From Umbelopsis ramanniana AG (Eukaryota; Mucoromycota; Umbelopsidomycetes; Umbelopsidales; Umbelopsidaceae), in contig NW_026252185.1 in assembly GCF_025399195.1 (NCBI RefSeq), positions 1 through 39,433 on the forward strand: a stretch of DNA of 39,433 nt. Reading direction: 5' to 3'. Below, in pieces: positions 12,262-22,622 of this stretch. The notes under the pieces were generated by a model. That model was given only the letters and a program-made list of their open reading frames with translations. It was not told where the DNA came from and made no database searches. The translations under genes were made by a program, and so were the position numbers. Every line of letters starts with the position of its first letter. The first letter of the stretch is position 1.

Positions 12262-12836
12262 ATCCTGAGCTGTATTTGCCTAGTCAGCTTTTGGCTAGCC
12301 ACTAAGCTAGTGTGTGGGGTGGATTTGATGGAACGAAATGGAAGACACTGTGTCGCAAACAGATTGCACATGGCAATAACATTTGGGTCGGTTACTCGGG
12401 CCGGTACCATATCAAGGTAGCTGCCTACCGTAAATGCCCACTTCTTCAGAGGCGCAATCAGTTTACGTGTAGGAATAGAGGGTATGATATGTTTTATTTT
12501 TTTTAAGGTGGAAGAATGGGATCAGCATTTTGGGCAATCTTAAGGTTTGCATGTACATCAAGTTATCTGTGCACGTTATGCCGTACCCATGAAAAAAATG
12601 AGAAAGGCAAACGGATGAAACAAAACAGTATGTAGACCATGCTCAGCCTTTTCTATCTTATGTTAAACGTGGATCGCGACATCTGGATCGGGAAGATGTA
12701 CTGATTTTATTATACACATTACAATGCGCACCGTGTTGCATATTTTTGATACGCCTGGAGCCAGGGACACAACTCGTAATGACAGGGTAATTTACCACAT
12801 ATCAATTTTTTTTTTCCGACAACTCCAGAAGCAACT

Positions 12837-12856
12837 CAAGTGGCACGAGCCACTTG
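12837..12856. repeat. Perfect 8-bp stem hairpin/palindrome
   Basis: CAAGTGGC, a four-base loop ACGA, then GCCACTTG form a perfect inverted repeat inside the gene-poor spacer. It could be a factor-binding palindrome or a small RNA hairpin; neither is supported further by the sequence. Confidence 0.45.
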
Positions 12857-14356
12857 CCTACATTGCGTAACCTTTTATCCATCGCATAAGGAGAGCTTCT
12901 AGGTTCCAGGTTGCTGGCTGGCATAATGTATCTAATTATATTTTTTTTATGGGTTGACGGACCATCAAGGAAAATTTCAGGTAAAGAAATGGAGAGTTTT
13001 TTTTTTTTGGGAGAGCGAAAGCAAGAGGAAAACTATGGGATAAGTTTTTGTTTCTTTTTCGTTATCGATCAAAAATTTGTGAGCAAAGGAGAAGAAAAAC
13101 TTGCGTCAAATCCAAATCGGATCATTGGTTATAATGTAAATTGTTCAAGTTCTCCAGGTTGATCGTTGTGGGTGAAGCCGATATCGCAGTTCAAGTCAGG
13201 GCAGGTAAAGTCAGGTCAAGGGACGGGCTTTTTGAATTCAAACGTCGAGTTATGTTTAGTTTGTGTTAATGTAGCAGTTTTACACTACGGTTCAGAATTA
13301 ATGAGGAGTAATGGATCAGTATAAGTCCTCGTTTAGGATATACAAGATTTGTGATTTGAAATGGTGTTATCGGATAGGCAGGCAGCGAAATGCTTTCTTA
13401 TTTTATTATTACCGCCCTCGCTTGACAGTATAATGCCTATCTTTTGCGGTTATAAAAAATTTCTTGATAGCAGTACTATCGGAAATGGTCGTAGGCAGTA
13501 GATCTGAGCTGGAAATCGACGTACGGTGGTGGAAGAGAGGTCCATTTTCATAGGCCGGCGATATTCTGTAGGTCAGCTTGTGCTTCCATATGGGTGGGGG
13601 GGGGGCAGTGAGTGGGGCACCCCAGGGCCCAGAATGAAAGGAAAATATGACCTCATAGAATATGATCCGAAATGCTCAAATTGTGTTGTGTGCGTGGAGA
13701 GAATAGCTGGTTGTTTAATAGAGAATTAGAGATGAGTGGAGATAAGCCTCCTGAAACCAACGGTAGGCGGGCCAAGAAAGCAGGCCGTTCCAGCAGTCAA
13801 GATATCGAAAAGCACTGGCCCCCAAAAGCCTCTCTCAGCTCCTGTCTCCCCCGTTAATTTTTTTTATCATTACCTATTGTAAGCCCACGTTTTGTATGAA
13901 AATGCCAATCGATTATCCCGACTTCAGTCAATGCTTGGTGACTTCGGAGTAAATTCGGTTTGTTTCTGGCGCCGCAGATGGGTATGGAACGATAGTGATG
14001 GTAAAGAACAATCGCAAGCTTTACGTGTTGACTGTATTTGAACAAGCCGAAAGTCGTGGCCCCTGCTCCCCTTTGTATATGGATAACTCATCCCACACAC
14101 TATGCTAAATTGGAGCAGAGCATGTTATCCTTTAAGTTTACGGCTATGTAAACAGTGTCAGTCGTCTAGCCTGTGATGGGGTCTACAGCATTCAATGATA
14201 TCAGCTTCTTTGTCATAAAACCTCCTCAGTCAAAACCTCAAATTCTGACTTCAAGAATTTGTAATGTGCTTTTATCTCCATCATTAAAAGGTAAAAAGAT
14301 CCCAGGAGGTTAATACCCGTTCTGGGCCATTAGGGCTTTCTTTGACTCCTTTTTCG

Positions 14357-14571
14357 CCCCACGTAAAAAAAATAAAATACACACAAACATTTTAACTGAC
14401 ATCAAACATTTACTACGTCCCCCACACAACTTCACAAAGTGGACAATTATCTCCGAGCTTTGTTATCTCAGGTATTTTTCCTATCAAAAAAAAGTCACTC
14501 AGCCTTTTGATAAGTCGATTGTCATTCCAAACTAACTTTCACGTGTAACCTATCTGATCGACAGAGTGGGG
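14357..14571. promoter_or_regulatory. Cluster of Mig1/CreA-type sites upstream of the Mig1-like gene
   Basis: Three matches to the Mig1/CreA core (GTGGGG or its complement CCCCAC, fitting SYGGRG) fall within 215 bp: 14357-14362, 14420-14425 and 14566-14571. They end about 57 bp before the TATA box of a gene that encodes a protein with Mig1-type fingers, so self-repression is plausible. The core is only six bases long and the third match lies in a G run. Confidence 0.4.
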
Positions 14572-14627
14572 GGGGCAGAGCAAGGACCAGGACCATCATG
14601 GTCTCCACCATATTTTTCTGCAAAAGC

Positions 14628-14635
14628 TATATAAG
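14628..14635 (+). promoter_or_regulatory. TATA box of the Mig1-like gene
   Basis: TATATAAG, about 112 nt before the ATG, followed by a long CT-rich tract (14645-14730) typical of strong fungal promoters and transcription start regions. Confidence 0.6.
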
Positions 14636-14746
14636 TGTCAGCCGCTCCCTCTATCTTTTTCTCTCTCGCACCCTTTCACTTTCTCTCTTATCTCTCGCAT
14701 ATCTACTCTCTATCTTGCCTTTGGCCATCTCCATTTTTCTAACAAA

Positions 14747-15334
14747 ATGCCCTCTTCCACGGACAATAATGCTCCTCGTCCTTATCAATGCCCTCTCTGT
14801 CAAAAAGCTTTTTATCGCTTAGAACATCAAACACGGCATTTAAGGACTCATACAGGCGAAAAACCACATCATTGCGCATTCCAAGGCTGTGGGAAGCGAT
14901 TCTCTCGTTCAGATGAATTGACTCGACATACACGTATTCATACCAATATAAGAAGTACCAACAAAAGACAACGATGCAACAAGACTCCTACTCGATCCAT
15001 AAGAAACCGATCAAACTATATGTCATTACCTCCAAGTCCATCACTCTCTGATAAGGCACAATCCGACAATGAGAGTGATTTACAGACACCTAAAGCGTCC
15101 CCGACATTGGCCGCGCTGAAATTAGCGCCTTTGGAAAGTACCCCCCTCGATTATTATCATTATAGGAATCCTGAATCCCACACGGTTCTTCCTCCGCTGA
15201 ATGAGGTACTTCCTCTTTCTGCATTTGGACCACGAGACACTGCTGCTGCTAATGCTGTACTGCCCCAGCCCCACTATTCCCCACCCAATAATACGGAGGT
15301 CACTTTACCATCCATTCAATCTTTATTCTTTTGA
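14747..15334 (+). CDS. Two-finger C2H2 transcription factor, Mig1/CreA type
   Basis: A single-exon gene of 195 residues. Two C2H2 fingers sit at the N-terminus: finger 1 with Cys15, Cys18, His31 and His35, and finger 2 with Cys43, Cys48, His61 and His65, joined by the TGEKP linker. The recognition helices read RLEHQTR and RSDELTR, the same as in yeast Mig1 and Aspergillus CreA, which bind GC-rich SYGGRG sites and repress genes for alternative carbon sources in glucose. A basic stretch after the fingers (KRQRCNK, RSIRNR) may serve nuclear import. The rest is Ser/Pro-rich and ends LPSIQSLFF. It is much shorter than Mig1 (504) or CreA (about 400), so the regulatory tails known from those proteins are absent or reduced, and its role may differ. 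It is intronless, unlike nearly every neighbour. Confidence 0.92.
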   Translation: MPSSTDNNAPRPYQCPLCQKAFYRLEHQTRHLRTHTGEKPHHCAFQGCGKRFSRSDELTRHTRIHTNIRSTNKRQRCNKTPTRSIRNRSNYMSLPPSPSLSDKAQSDNESDLQTPKASPTLAALKLAPLESTPLDYYHYRNPESHTVLPPLNEVLPLSAFGPRDTAAANAVLPQPHYSPPNNTEVTLPSIQSLFF

Positions 15335-16612
15335 GCAAGAAAAAAGCAAAAGTGGGTTTGTATTCAATCCAATCTGTACAGCGACGCACACCCACGAATT
15401 GAAATCGCCACAAAAGAAAAAAATATACCAACTCACGCAACCCAAACCACACAGTTCTATTACACACTCTTGAACCCCACTCACACACACACATCATATT
15501 TCCACGCACTTCTTTTTCCTTATTTCTCTATATGTCCTGTTAAACCTTCATGTATATAACTCCCACGATCACACACATATACCACCTCCCACACTCTAGT
15601 TTCGTTTATCCTATATATAAAAAAAAAAAATTGACATTATGAACGATCGGTGTGCTTTTGGTAATCTGTTCCCCAATTGACATGTTCTCCCACGCCAGAC
15701 CCTGAAGCCAATCAGCCTAAAAATTTCTCATCGAGTGGGACAGAAATATTACCCACCCAAATTTCTGTAATACCCACGAACGAGAACCATCGGGCAAATA
15801 TGAAGCTACAAAAATCCACACTTGGTGACCATGAGATGTGTATATGTTTATGGGTTGAAAGCACTTACGAAAACACCGCAACGTGCCACGGGAAGCGATT
15901 GTGAATTGTTTCGCACATGCAGCAACTTGAGAACGAAACACTGCTCTAATGAACCATTCGGGGTACTTGATATGTGCAAAAGGTTCCTCTGTCTCTCCCT
16001 TTTGCTTTGCTTGTTTGTTGCAGCAGCGGAGAAAAAAAAAAGGCAAGGGTGGACCCTGACATTTGTACAACATATTTGAACGGGTGGGGTTGAAAATAGA
16101 GGCTTGTTTCTCGCACTCAACCAGAATCATTATTTCCCCAAATAACGCCATTCAGAGCGATGGGATCGGGTAAGTAGCGAAGGAAAGCGGATTCGGACAA
16201 TTTTACCCCACCTTTTCTTTATTGTACAAGAATATTTTAACTTTTGTTTTCAGCCGTGAACCCTGAATAAATCCTCCATGCCCTATGGTCACACCCACCG
16301 GTGTATTTGTAAAAAGTCATGATGTGGAAGAAAGCCGCCGCCGCCAATCAGTGACTCATATCGGCCGCAGGTGGACCATGTATTTGCAATCCTGATGATG
16401 GTCTTTCCTTCCGGGCTGCAGGTGTGGTTGGAGGCCGGGTTGAGACGAAAATGAAAGAAACGTGCAAGGATTTGATAATAGTTGATGTCCAATTGAAAAG
16501 TATGATATTCGGGTGAAAACAGCGTTATCTCGAAATAATAAAAAAAGTGTGTATTGTATGTCTGTATAGTTGGAGGATGGATGGTATAAGCTGTTGACAA
16601 TGTGTCTCTCCA
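15335..16612. other. Spacer between convergent Mig1-like and MED4 genes
   Basis: About 1.3 kb of 3' flanking sequence with CA-rich and A-rich stretches. The short ORFs on both strands have no homologue I recognise and show no consistent splice sites. No RNA gene seen. Confidence 0.4.
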
Positions 16613-17544
16613 TTATGAAGGAAGGTCAGGGTTGAGATCCAGCTCCCAGAATGCATCGTTATGAATATCTTCGCCACCAGCTGCTGGTTTACCCATGCCA
16701 TCATCTTGGCCTTCTTCATCTTCGCTGCTTTCGCTCGACGAATTATCGACTGCAACACAAAAGATTAGATATCGACTACTCTGTGACACCTTACAAAAGA
16801 ACACCAGTTTCTTTTTCTTCCACTTACAAGTCTCTTGAGCTTGTTGCTCAGGTGGCACGTGTTGCCAATATAAGATACCTCGCCGCATACGTTCTTCATC
16901 AGGGTATGGTTTTTCGAAATCGACCTTCATATCTTTCATCATGTTGAAGTTGGGCGGTGCTGATGTGTACTTTGAAAGCTTGGATGCGTACGATAGGATA
17001 TCGCTAAAGTTCATGTTCGCTACAACGATAAACAAGGACATGAGTACCGAAGACATGTACGCACGTCACACCCGCGTTATAAACTTATCGCGGTACTTAC
17101 CGTCCGATGCCTTCTTCATTAATGTAAGCTCCTCTTGTGCACCACTGAGAGTCTCTGCTAAAAGCGATCGCGTCTCCTGTAATCGATTGACCACCATTAA
17201 CAGTGATGCATTCTGAGCCTTGATGTCTTCTTGGATAGCGACGATCTGCTGATGTTGTCGCTGATGTTCGTCAACTACATTAAAGGATAGCGTATTAGCG
17301 CAGGTCATTTAACGCCACCGTGTCTTCCATACGGTCGCTTACTTTTTTTAACTGCCTGCTGTAACTTTGCATCCACTGCAAGAATCCGGTTTGTGATGTA
17401 GTCGGGAGTGTTTTCGATAGGTAAATTAGGCGTTTCGATCAAACTGTTGACGGCAGTAAAGTATTGTCGAACCAGAGAGGCATACTCAGATAGAAGTGAC
17501 CCCACTTGTACTTTCAAAGACAAGGATTCCGCGACGTCTGTCAT
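16613..17544 (-). CDS. MED4: Mediator complex subunit 4
   Basis: Exons, minus order: 17343-17544, 17101-17274, 16828-17019 and 16613-16749, giving 234 residues. The N-terminal half is helical with a coiled-coil-like segment (VVNRLQETRSLLAE). The diagnostic MED4 block follows: DILSYASKLSKYTSAPPNF, then KPYPDEERMRRG. The tail is acidic and serine-rich (SSSESSEDEEGQDD). MED4 belongs to the middle module of Mediator, which links activators to RNA polymerase II. The start is the first in-frame ATG at 17544; a longer open frame upstream begins only with non-ATG codons. It shares a short divergent promoter with the FRA10AC1 homologue. Confidence 0.9.
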
Positions 17545-17676
17545 AGCGTCTAGATTATGTCGGGCAGCGTGTCGAAGCAAAGCAGGCAAACACAGCTGAA
17601 AATTTAACAGCGCTGGCTATTATTTTTGTGGGTCCGCAGCGTCTATGGTTTTTTGTACTTGTTCTTGTTCGGCTGA
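17545..17676. promoter_or_regulatory. 132-bp bidirectional promoter, MED4 / FRA10AC1
   Basis: Only 132 bp separate the two start codons on opposite strands, so both transcripts must start from one nucleosome-sized region. No TATA box is evident. Confidence 0.5.
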
Positions 17677-18737
17677 ATGCAGAGCGAACATAGCAAGCGT
17701 GTTTTTCGAAATGAACTCAATGGACTAGACGCAGTAAGTTATATGATCTATGGGTGCAGTTCACCCTCGTTAACGTTAAATGTCTTGATTCCAACCTTAC
17801 ACTTTCGCCTCACCGCTCAGTATGCTCGCCACAAGCGGTTTGTTCGAGATTACATTCAGTTTTATGGCAAATCACAGGCCACGTCGTCGCGGACGGGTAA
17901 AACGGAAATAGAGATTCTAGCAGAGAACCACAGGTAAGTCTATCGTTCATACTGCTGGTTTCTCCCAGCCACTACATGTTATTCACCGGAATGGTCGTAG
18001 GTTCGTGAGAGACGTGGATGAAGCGGATTCAGACATTTCATGGGAGCAGAGGATTGCAAAGCGATACTACGATAAGCTTTTTAAAGAATATGCTATATGT
18101 GAGCTCAAACGGTATAAAGAGGGCAAAATCGCCATGCGGTGGCGTACCGAGAACGAAGTCATAGTCGGTAAAGGTATGTAGCCTGGGATCAAAAAATCCC
18201 ACTTTGGGCAGGGTATTTAAGCTAACAGTTCTTCTTTTGTATCCTACCCTTAGGCCAGTTTGAGTGCGGATCCACACGGTGCAACAACACAGAAAAGCTG
18301 AAGAGCTGGGAGGTCAACTTCGGATACATGGAGGATGGCGAAAAGAAAAATGAACTGGTTAAACTGCGGCTCTGTCCACTCTGTTCTGACAAACTCAACT
18401 ATAAGACGCAGAAACGAGCGGCAAAGGCTTATAAATCCAGTCGGAAAGAGAAGAGACGACGGAGCCAAAGTGACGATACCGGACAAGGCGATGAAGAGGT
18501 TGAAGCTAAGAAGTCTCGGCGTAGAGGTTCTGATCATGAAGAAGACATACAAGGTAATTTTATCTTGCTTTCACTTGCTCTGCGAACTCTCTACTAACAA
18601 ATATTTAATTAGATCAACCAGCCCAGAGCGATCAGAAGGATAATGCAGCGGCTATTTGGAAACAACCAATCCAGGTGGATCAAGACAAAACCACGGACGA
18701 GCAATTGGACAGTTATTTTGCCGACTTGCTACAGTAA
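17677..18737 (+). CDS. FRA10AC1: FRA10AC1 homologue (spliceosome-associated)
   Basis: Exons 17677-17733, 17821-17933, 18001-18173, 18254-18553 and 18613-18737 encode 255 residues. The family core is well kept: LDAYARHKRFVRDYIQFYG, ILAENHRFVRD, WEQRIAKRYYDKLFKEYAI, MRWRTENEVIVGKGQFECG, LKSWEVNFGYMEDGEKKNE and LVKLRLCPLCSDKLNYK. The pairs CGSTRC and CPLC may bind zinc. The C-terminal part is basic (KEKRRRSQ, KKSRRRGS) and ends DSYFADLLQ, matching the end of the human protein. FRA10AC1 is a nuclear protein found in catalytic spliceosomes; budding yeast lacks it. It is shorter than human FRA10AC1 (about 315) because the N-terminal and KSR-rich tail segments are reduced. Confidence 0.93.
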
Positions 18738-18976
18738 TGTAGTGCATGCATACCATTTACTCTCTCAAAAAAAGTTTGTGCATTTATGTTAATATTCATT
18801 TTACATCGAAACAAAAAAACTGCATTCGATCTTGGGAAGTCAAGGGTTGAGAAAGCTGGGAGCTGTGAACGTGGGGTCAATTAAACAAATTAAATATAGT
18901 ACATTGGGCAAAGAATATGTAGAAAGGATTGGATAAAAAGTTCAGCAAATAATACGATGGCGACGAGGACCTTTTT

Positions 18977-21900
18977 TCAGGATATAATACAGTTGTCGCT
19001 TTCGGGCCTGCTCCTACGCCGTAGGTTGAGAGGTCTCTTGGGGGTGGGTAGCAAACTCACATTAGGAGAACTGGTAGCTGCAGTCGCCGAGTAGGGTGAC
19101 CATGATTGCCGATAGGATGGAATACGATTGGGTATACTTGGTAGTGGTATTTGGTGACGTTCCTTGTCTGCGAACCGGGTGGCGTTGACACAATGCGGAG
19201 CAAGGGAACGACATTTGTCATGGCAAACAATGGCACATGCTTTTGAGAAATATTAGCACATTGTTTGATCTCCAAATGATGTTGCTAACGAACGTATCTC
19301 ACCTTCACAGAACATGCCATGCTTTTTGATATTCTCTTCGCAGACTTTGCAAGTAATAGCTAGAATTTCGATTAAAGAATATCAGTACAGATGTGCTATG
19401 CTTTTTTGTGGCAACTGAGATTCATAGACAGTTACTCACGTTTTTCAAATGTAGTTTTCAAAAATGAATGATGAACGATATGGACTGGGTCAATTTTTCT
19501 CGCGGGAAGAGAGCCTCTTCTAGTGTTTATCCGATTCAAGGCGTGATGAGGAGACGATTCCTTGTCCATTTCTGATTGAGTCGGTAGACAGTTATCCGAG
19601 AGATTGCGGGTTGTGTAGGAAGTCAAGGTGTTCACCGATAGCTCGTTCTCCGTAGCCCAAAGTCTCGAAACATCTCCCTCAGCAGCAAATGCAGTGGCAA
19701 GCCATTCATGTCTCAGCAGTTCCACGGCCGAAGGTCGAGAACGAGGATCCTTCTGGAAACAGCATACCAAAAAGTCACGCATAGGCTGTTGAAAGTGGTG
19801 GTTAGTTAATATTTATAGCAGATATAGATCTTTTCATATTTTTTTCAATCTATCTCTTACATTTGATATGTCATTTGGCAGCGGTGGCATATCGTCCTCC
19901 ACAATGCGGTATAATGCCGACATGGAAATCAAGTCGGAATAAGGTGGTTTTCCGGTGTACATTTCGACGATGGTACATCCAAGGGACCTATAAACAGTGC
20001 AGGAGTTAGTTGATGACGTTTGGAACCCTCAGGTTTAAATGCTAATCCTGACTGACCATATATCAGACTTAACGCACGCCCCTTGAAGGTCGATGATTTC
20101 AGGTGCCACTGTTATGCAAGAATAGATGTCATTAATGCCTGATAAAAGGTTGAAACAAAGCATTCTCTCAACTTACTCCAGTTCGGTGTACCAACTGGTT
20201 CACCTTTATCCACTTGCTTCAAGTTCAGATTCAGTGAAACTCCAAAATCTGTGAGCTTGACATTACCAGTTTTGGTCGTCAAAATGTTTGCAGCCTTCAA
20301 ATCGCAGTGAACCACCTGGATGGAAGTAATCAGTTGAGCATAATTATGCTTGCAGACCGATATCATGTAACTACTGTCCATCAACTCGATTGATTACTTA
20401 CGTCTTTGGCATGAAGGTAGCTTAGACCTAGCAGGATTTTGACAGTATAAGCGGCCACAAGATTTTCTGAGAAAGTACCGAATGACTTCAACGTAGAAAG
20501 GAGGGATCCACTCTCCACAAACCTGATAATATGGAAAACATAAGTTAAGGGGTAATTATTTTCATGAAAGTCGAATAATAAACCCACTTACTCAAGAATC
20601 ACATCTAGATACTTTTCTGATCTAACACACCCAATATACCGAACCACATTGGGATGATCCATTGACTTCAGCAATTCTACTTCTTGCTATAAAATGAAAT
20701 TCTCGTTAGAACAAGTTTCTATACCCACCCCATCTGAAGCAATATATATAATTACCATGATTTCTTGATCTTCTTCATCTTCTTGCTCGATTTTAATCCG
20801 TTTGATGGCATAAAGATGTCCTGTATCGATATCCAAAGCCCTATTGACAACGGAAGAATCTATTAGGATTGGTTTTGATCATCATACATCATCATTCGTG
20901 GTTCCCACCTGTATACAACGCCGAATTGACCTTTTCCAATGCAATTTCCCAATTGCTGTTGACGTAAAAGAGTGATTAGCTCGATTTCGTTGGGGAAGTT
21001 CACCAATCTCAGTCAAAATACTTACGTATTGCGATTTTATATTGTCTTCATCATCGTACAATACAACTTTTTCTCTCTTGGGTTCTTGATAGCTTCTAGG
21101 GGAAGGTGCCAAGTCGCGTGGCGATTTTCCAGTCACACTCTCTCTAGATTTGCGATGGCTAATCTTGCTCTCAACCTCCAATACAGTGGTTCGCGATGTG
21201 GGGCTCGATTTGGATGGCATTATGCGCAATGGTGGGAGTGGAGGCGGAGACGTTCTTTGTCGTGGAGGCGGAGCAGGACGTTCGTTCAAAACATCTCGAA
21301 TCTCAAGAAGCGTTTGCTGCATACCTTGTATCACGGAGGACGTATCGTCCTCATTGAGCGTCTTCTCGTCCGTCAAAAAGTTAAGACTACCATACGCACT
21401 ATCCACCTGGGATCTCCTCCTGCTGTGCCAGCGAACAATCGGGCCCAAGTTATCGTCACTCGCCAAATCAGACAATGATGGACTGACAGGACTACTGGAG
21501 TATGGGGTTGAATTTGAAGTCGCTCTCTCGGTACCTTTGTATGATTGCAGGGGTTGCGTAGTTAGCTCCTCAGGCTCAGCCGTCTTAGTGGTGTGGCCAA
21601 AGATATTACGAACATCCAAATAGTTCTTCGCACTATCTTCTTTTCTAGACTGTGATTTTCGATCGGTCCTGGTATAGTCAGAGCCTGGCGCAGTGCTGGA
21701 TCTTTCCTTCTTGTGGCGACGAGTCCACCGAGAGTGCTTCTCGTCACTTTCCAGGTCGTGAGACGTGTTTCGTCTACCATCCCTGGACGCAGTTGTAGGA
21801 CTGGATTGCCAGCTGTAAGTGTGCATATCAGTTGGTGGCTTCGACCTCTTCTCAGTCCGCCTATTACTTAATCTTGACAGAGATAAGATGGTGTGGACAA

Positions 21901-22622
21901 CCTGCAAGGCCAATAACAAATAATCAAGAAAGAAGCGTGTTATTCAAACAGGTTATGAATAAGACAGGAAGGAGGGGGTTTGGTTAGCTAACTTACAGCC
22001 ATCATGTCTTTTGCCTCCCACAAATCAACAGTTTGGAACAGCTCAGAGTTTTGTAAACCCAACTGGTAAAGTAGATAAAAAGTATTCGTGTGCGGATATT
22101 AGAATGCGTTCTGGTCAAAATATAGATTATTCAGAATGTTGTCACAACTACTCTACCTTGCTTGCCCCTTGAAGGAAGGAGCTAATGTTTGCCATCTATT
22201 GAGCCAAAAAGAAAAAAAAAAAAAAAAAAAAAAAAAAAAACAAGCGTCTCAAAGTATTAATATATCACTCTGATACAGAGGCACCATGTCTCCTGTCCAT
22301 GTTTCACTCATTACCTTAACAAAAGCCTGATCCTTCTTATTGATATGCACAACTGTACCAGCCTGAATTTTGTTCAGAAGGCTGTGGATCCAAGACAGTT
22401 TATAAATATGTGAGTGGCAGATAATCTGGTCCAGAAGATATGGCGATGCACTAACCTGCACAAAATAACACCATCCTTCAGTTCTCGGTGTAAGTCATTG
22501 CTTGCCAGAGGCTGACCCAAGGTTTCTTCCACAAAGAGTTTGGCTGCCAGAGCGTTACTCTTTTGTTGCTCGATACGAAGTCTATCAAACGATCCAGCCG
22601 TCACGCTCATACTGCCGGTCAT
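18977..22622 (-). CDS. CH domain - Cdc15/Cdc7-like protein kinase - C1 fusion
   Basis: Fifteen exons, minus order: 22456-22622, 22315-22381, 22157-22195, 21997-22062, 21026-21901, 20909-20955, 20756-20840, 20592-20686, 20402-20522, 20177-20315, 20057-20108, 19861-19987, 19440-19785, 19303-19359 and 18977-19239, giving 848 residues. Residues 1-115 form a calponin-type CH domain ([40 protein letters not shown]). A Ser/Arg/Pro-rich linker follows (about 116-400). The kinase, about 406-665, has GKGQFG, Lys434 in AIK, the catalytic loop HCDLKAAN (Asp526), DFG at 544 and a GTPNWMAPEI activation end, closest to the Cdc15/Cdc7 (septation/mitotic-exit) STE group. Residues 733-778 form an atypical C1 zinc domain (His733, Cys746/749/760/763, His768, Cys771/778). 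An actin- or membrane-targeted signalling kinase is inferred. The tail end is uncertain: a 47-nt intron could replace the last residues. Confidence 0.9.
22211..22240. repeat. Homopolymer A tract (about 30 nt) within an intron
   Basis: A nearly pure run of about 30 A on the plus strand lies in the second intron of the kinase gene (22196-22314), forming a T tract in the transcript just upstream of the exon 3 acceptor. Its length may be unreliable in the assembly. Confidence 0.8.

Larger units (their letters stand above)
10885..14560. other. Long gene-poor spacer upstream of the Mig1-like gene
   Basis: Nearly 4 kb separates two divergent start codons, the largest gap in a window where genes are otherwise a few hundred bases apart. 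No protein of known family is found. It contains a possible minus-strand exon set at 11.7-12.3 kb, a perfect hairpin at 12837-12856, several T/A and G homopolymers (for example a G run near 13594-13606) and short direct repeats of AGTCAGG near 13175-13220. No tRNA, rRNA or U-snRNA motif was found. It may be a large regulatory region or hold an undetected non-coding transcript. Confidence 0.4.

Noticed and set aside
13590-13620. G-rich run that might form a G-quadruplex or mark a telomere-like repeat
   Set aside because: It is a single long G run followed by GTGAGTGGGG, without the four regular G blocks of a quadruplex or any telomeric tandem unit.
20972-21623. Plus-strand ORFs of 157 and 168 residues opposite the kinase linker
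   Set aside because: They mirror the long open exon 21026-21901. The Ser/Arg/Pro-rich linker leaves the opposite strand open by chance.
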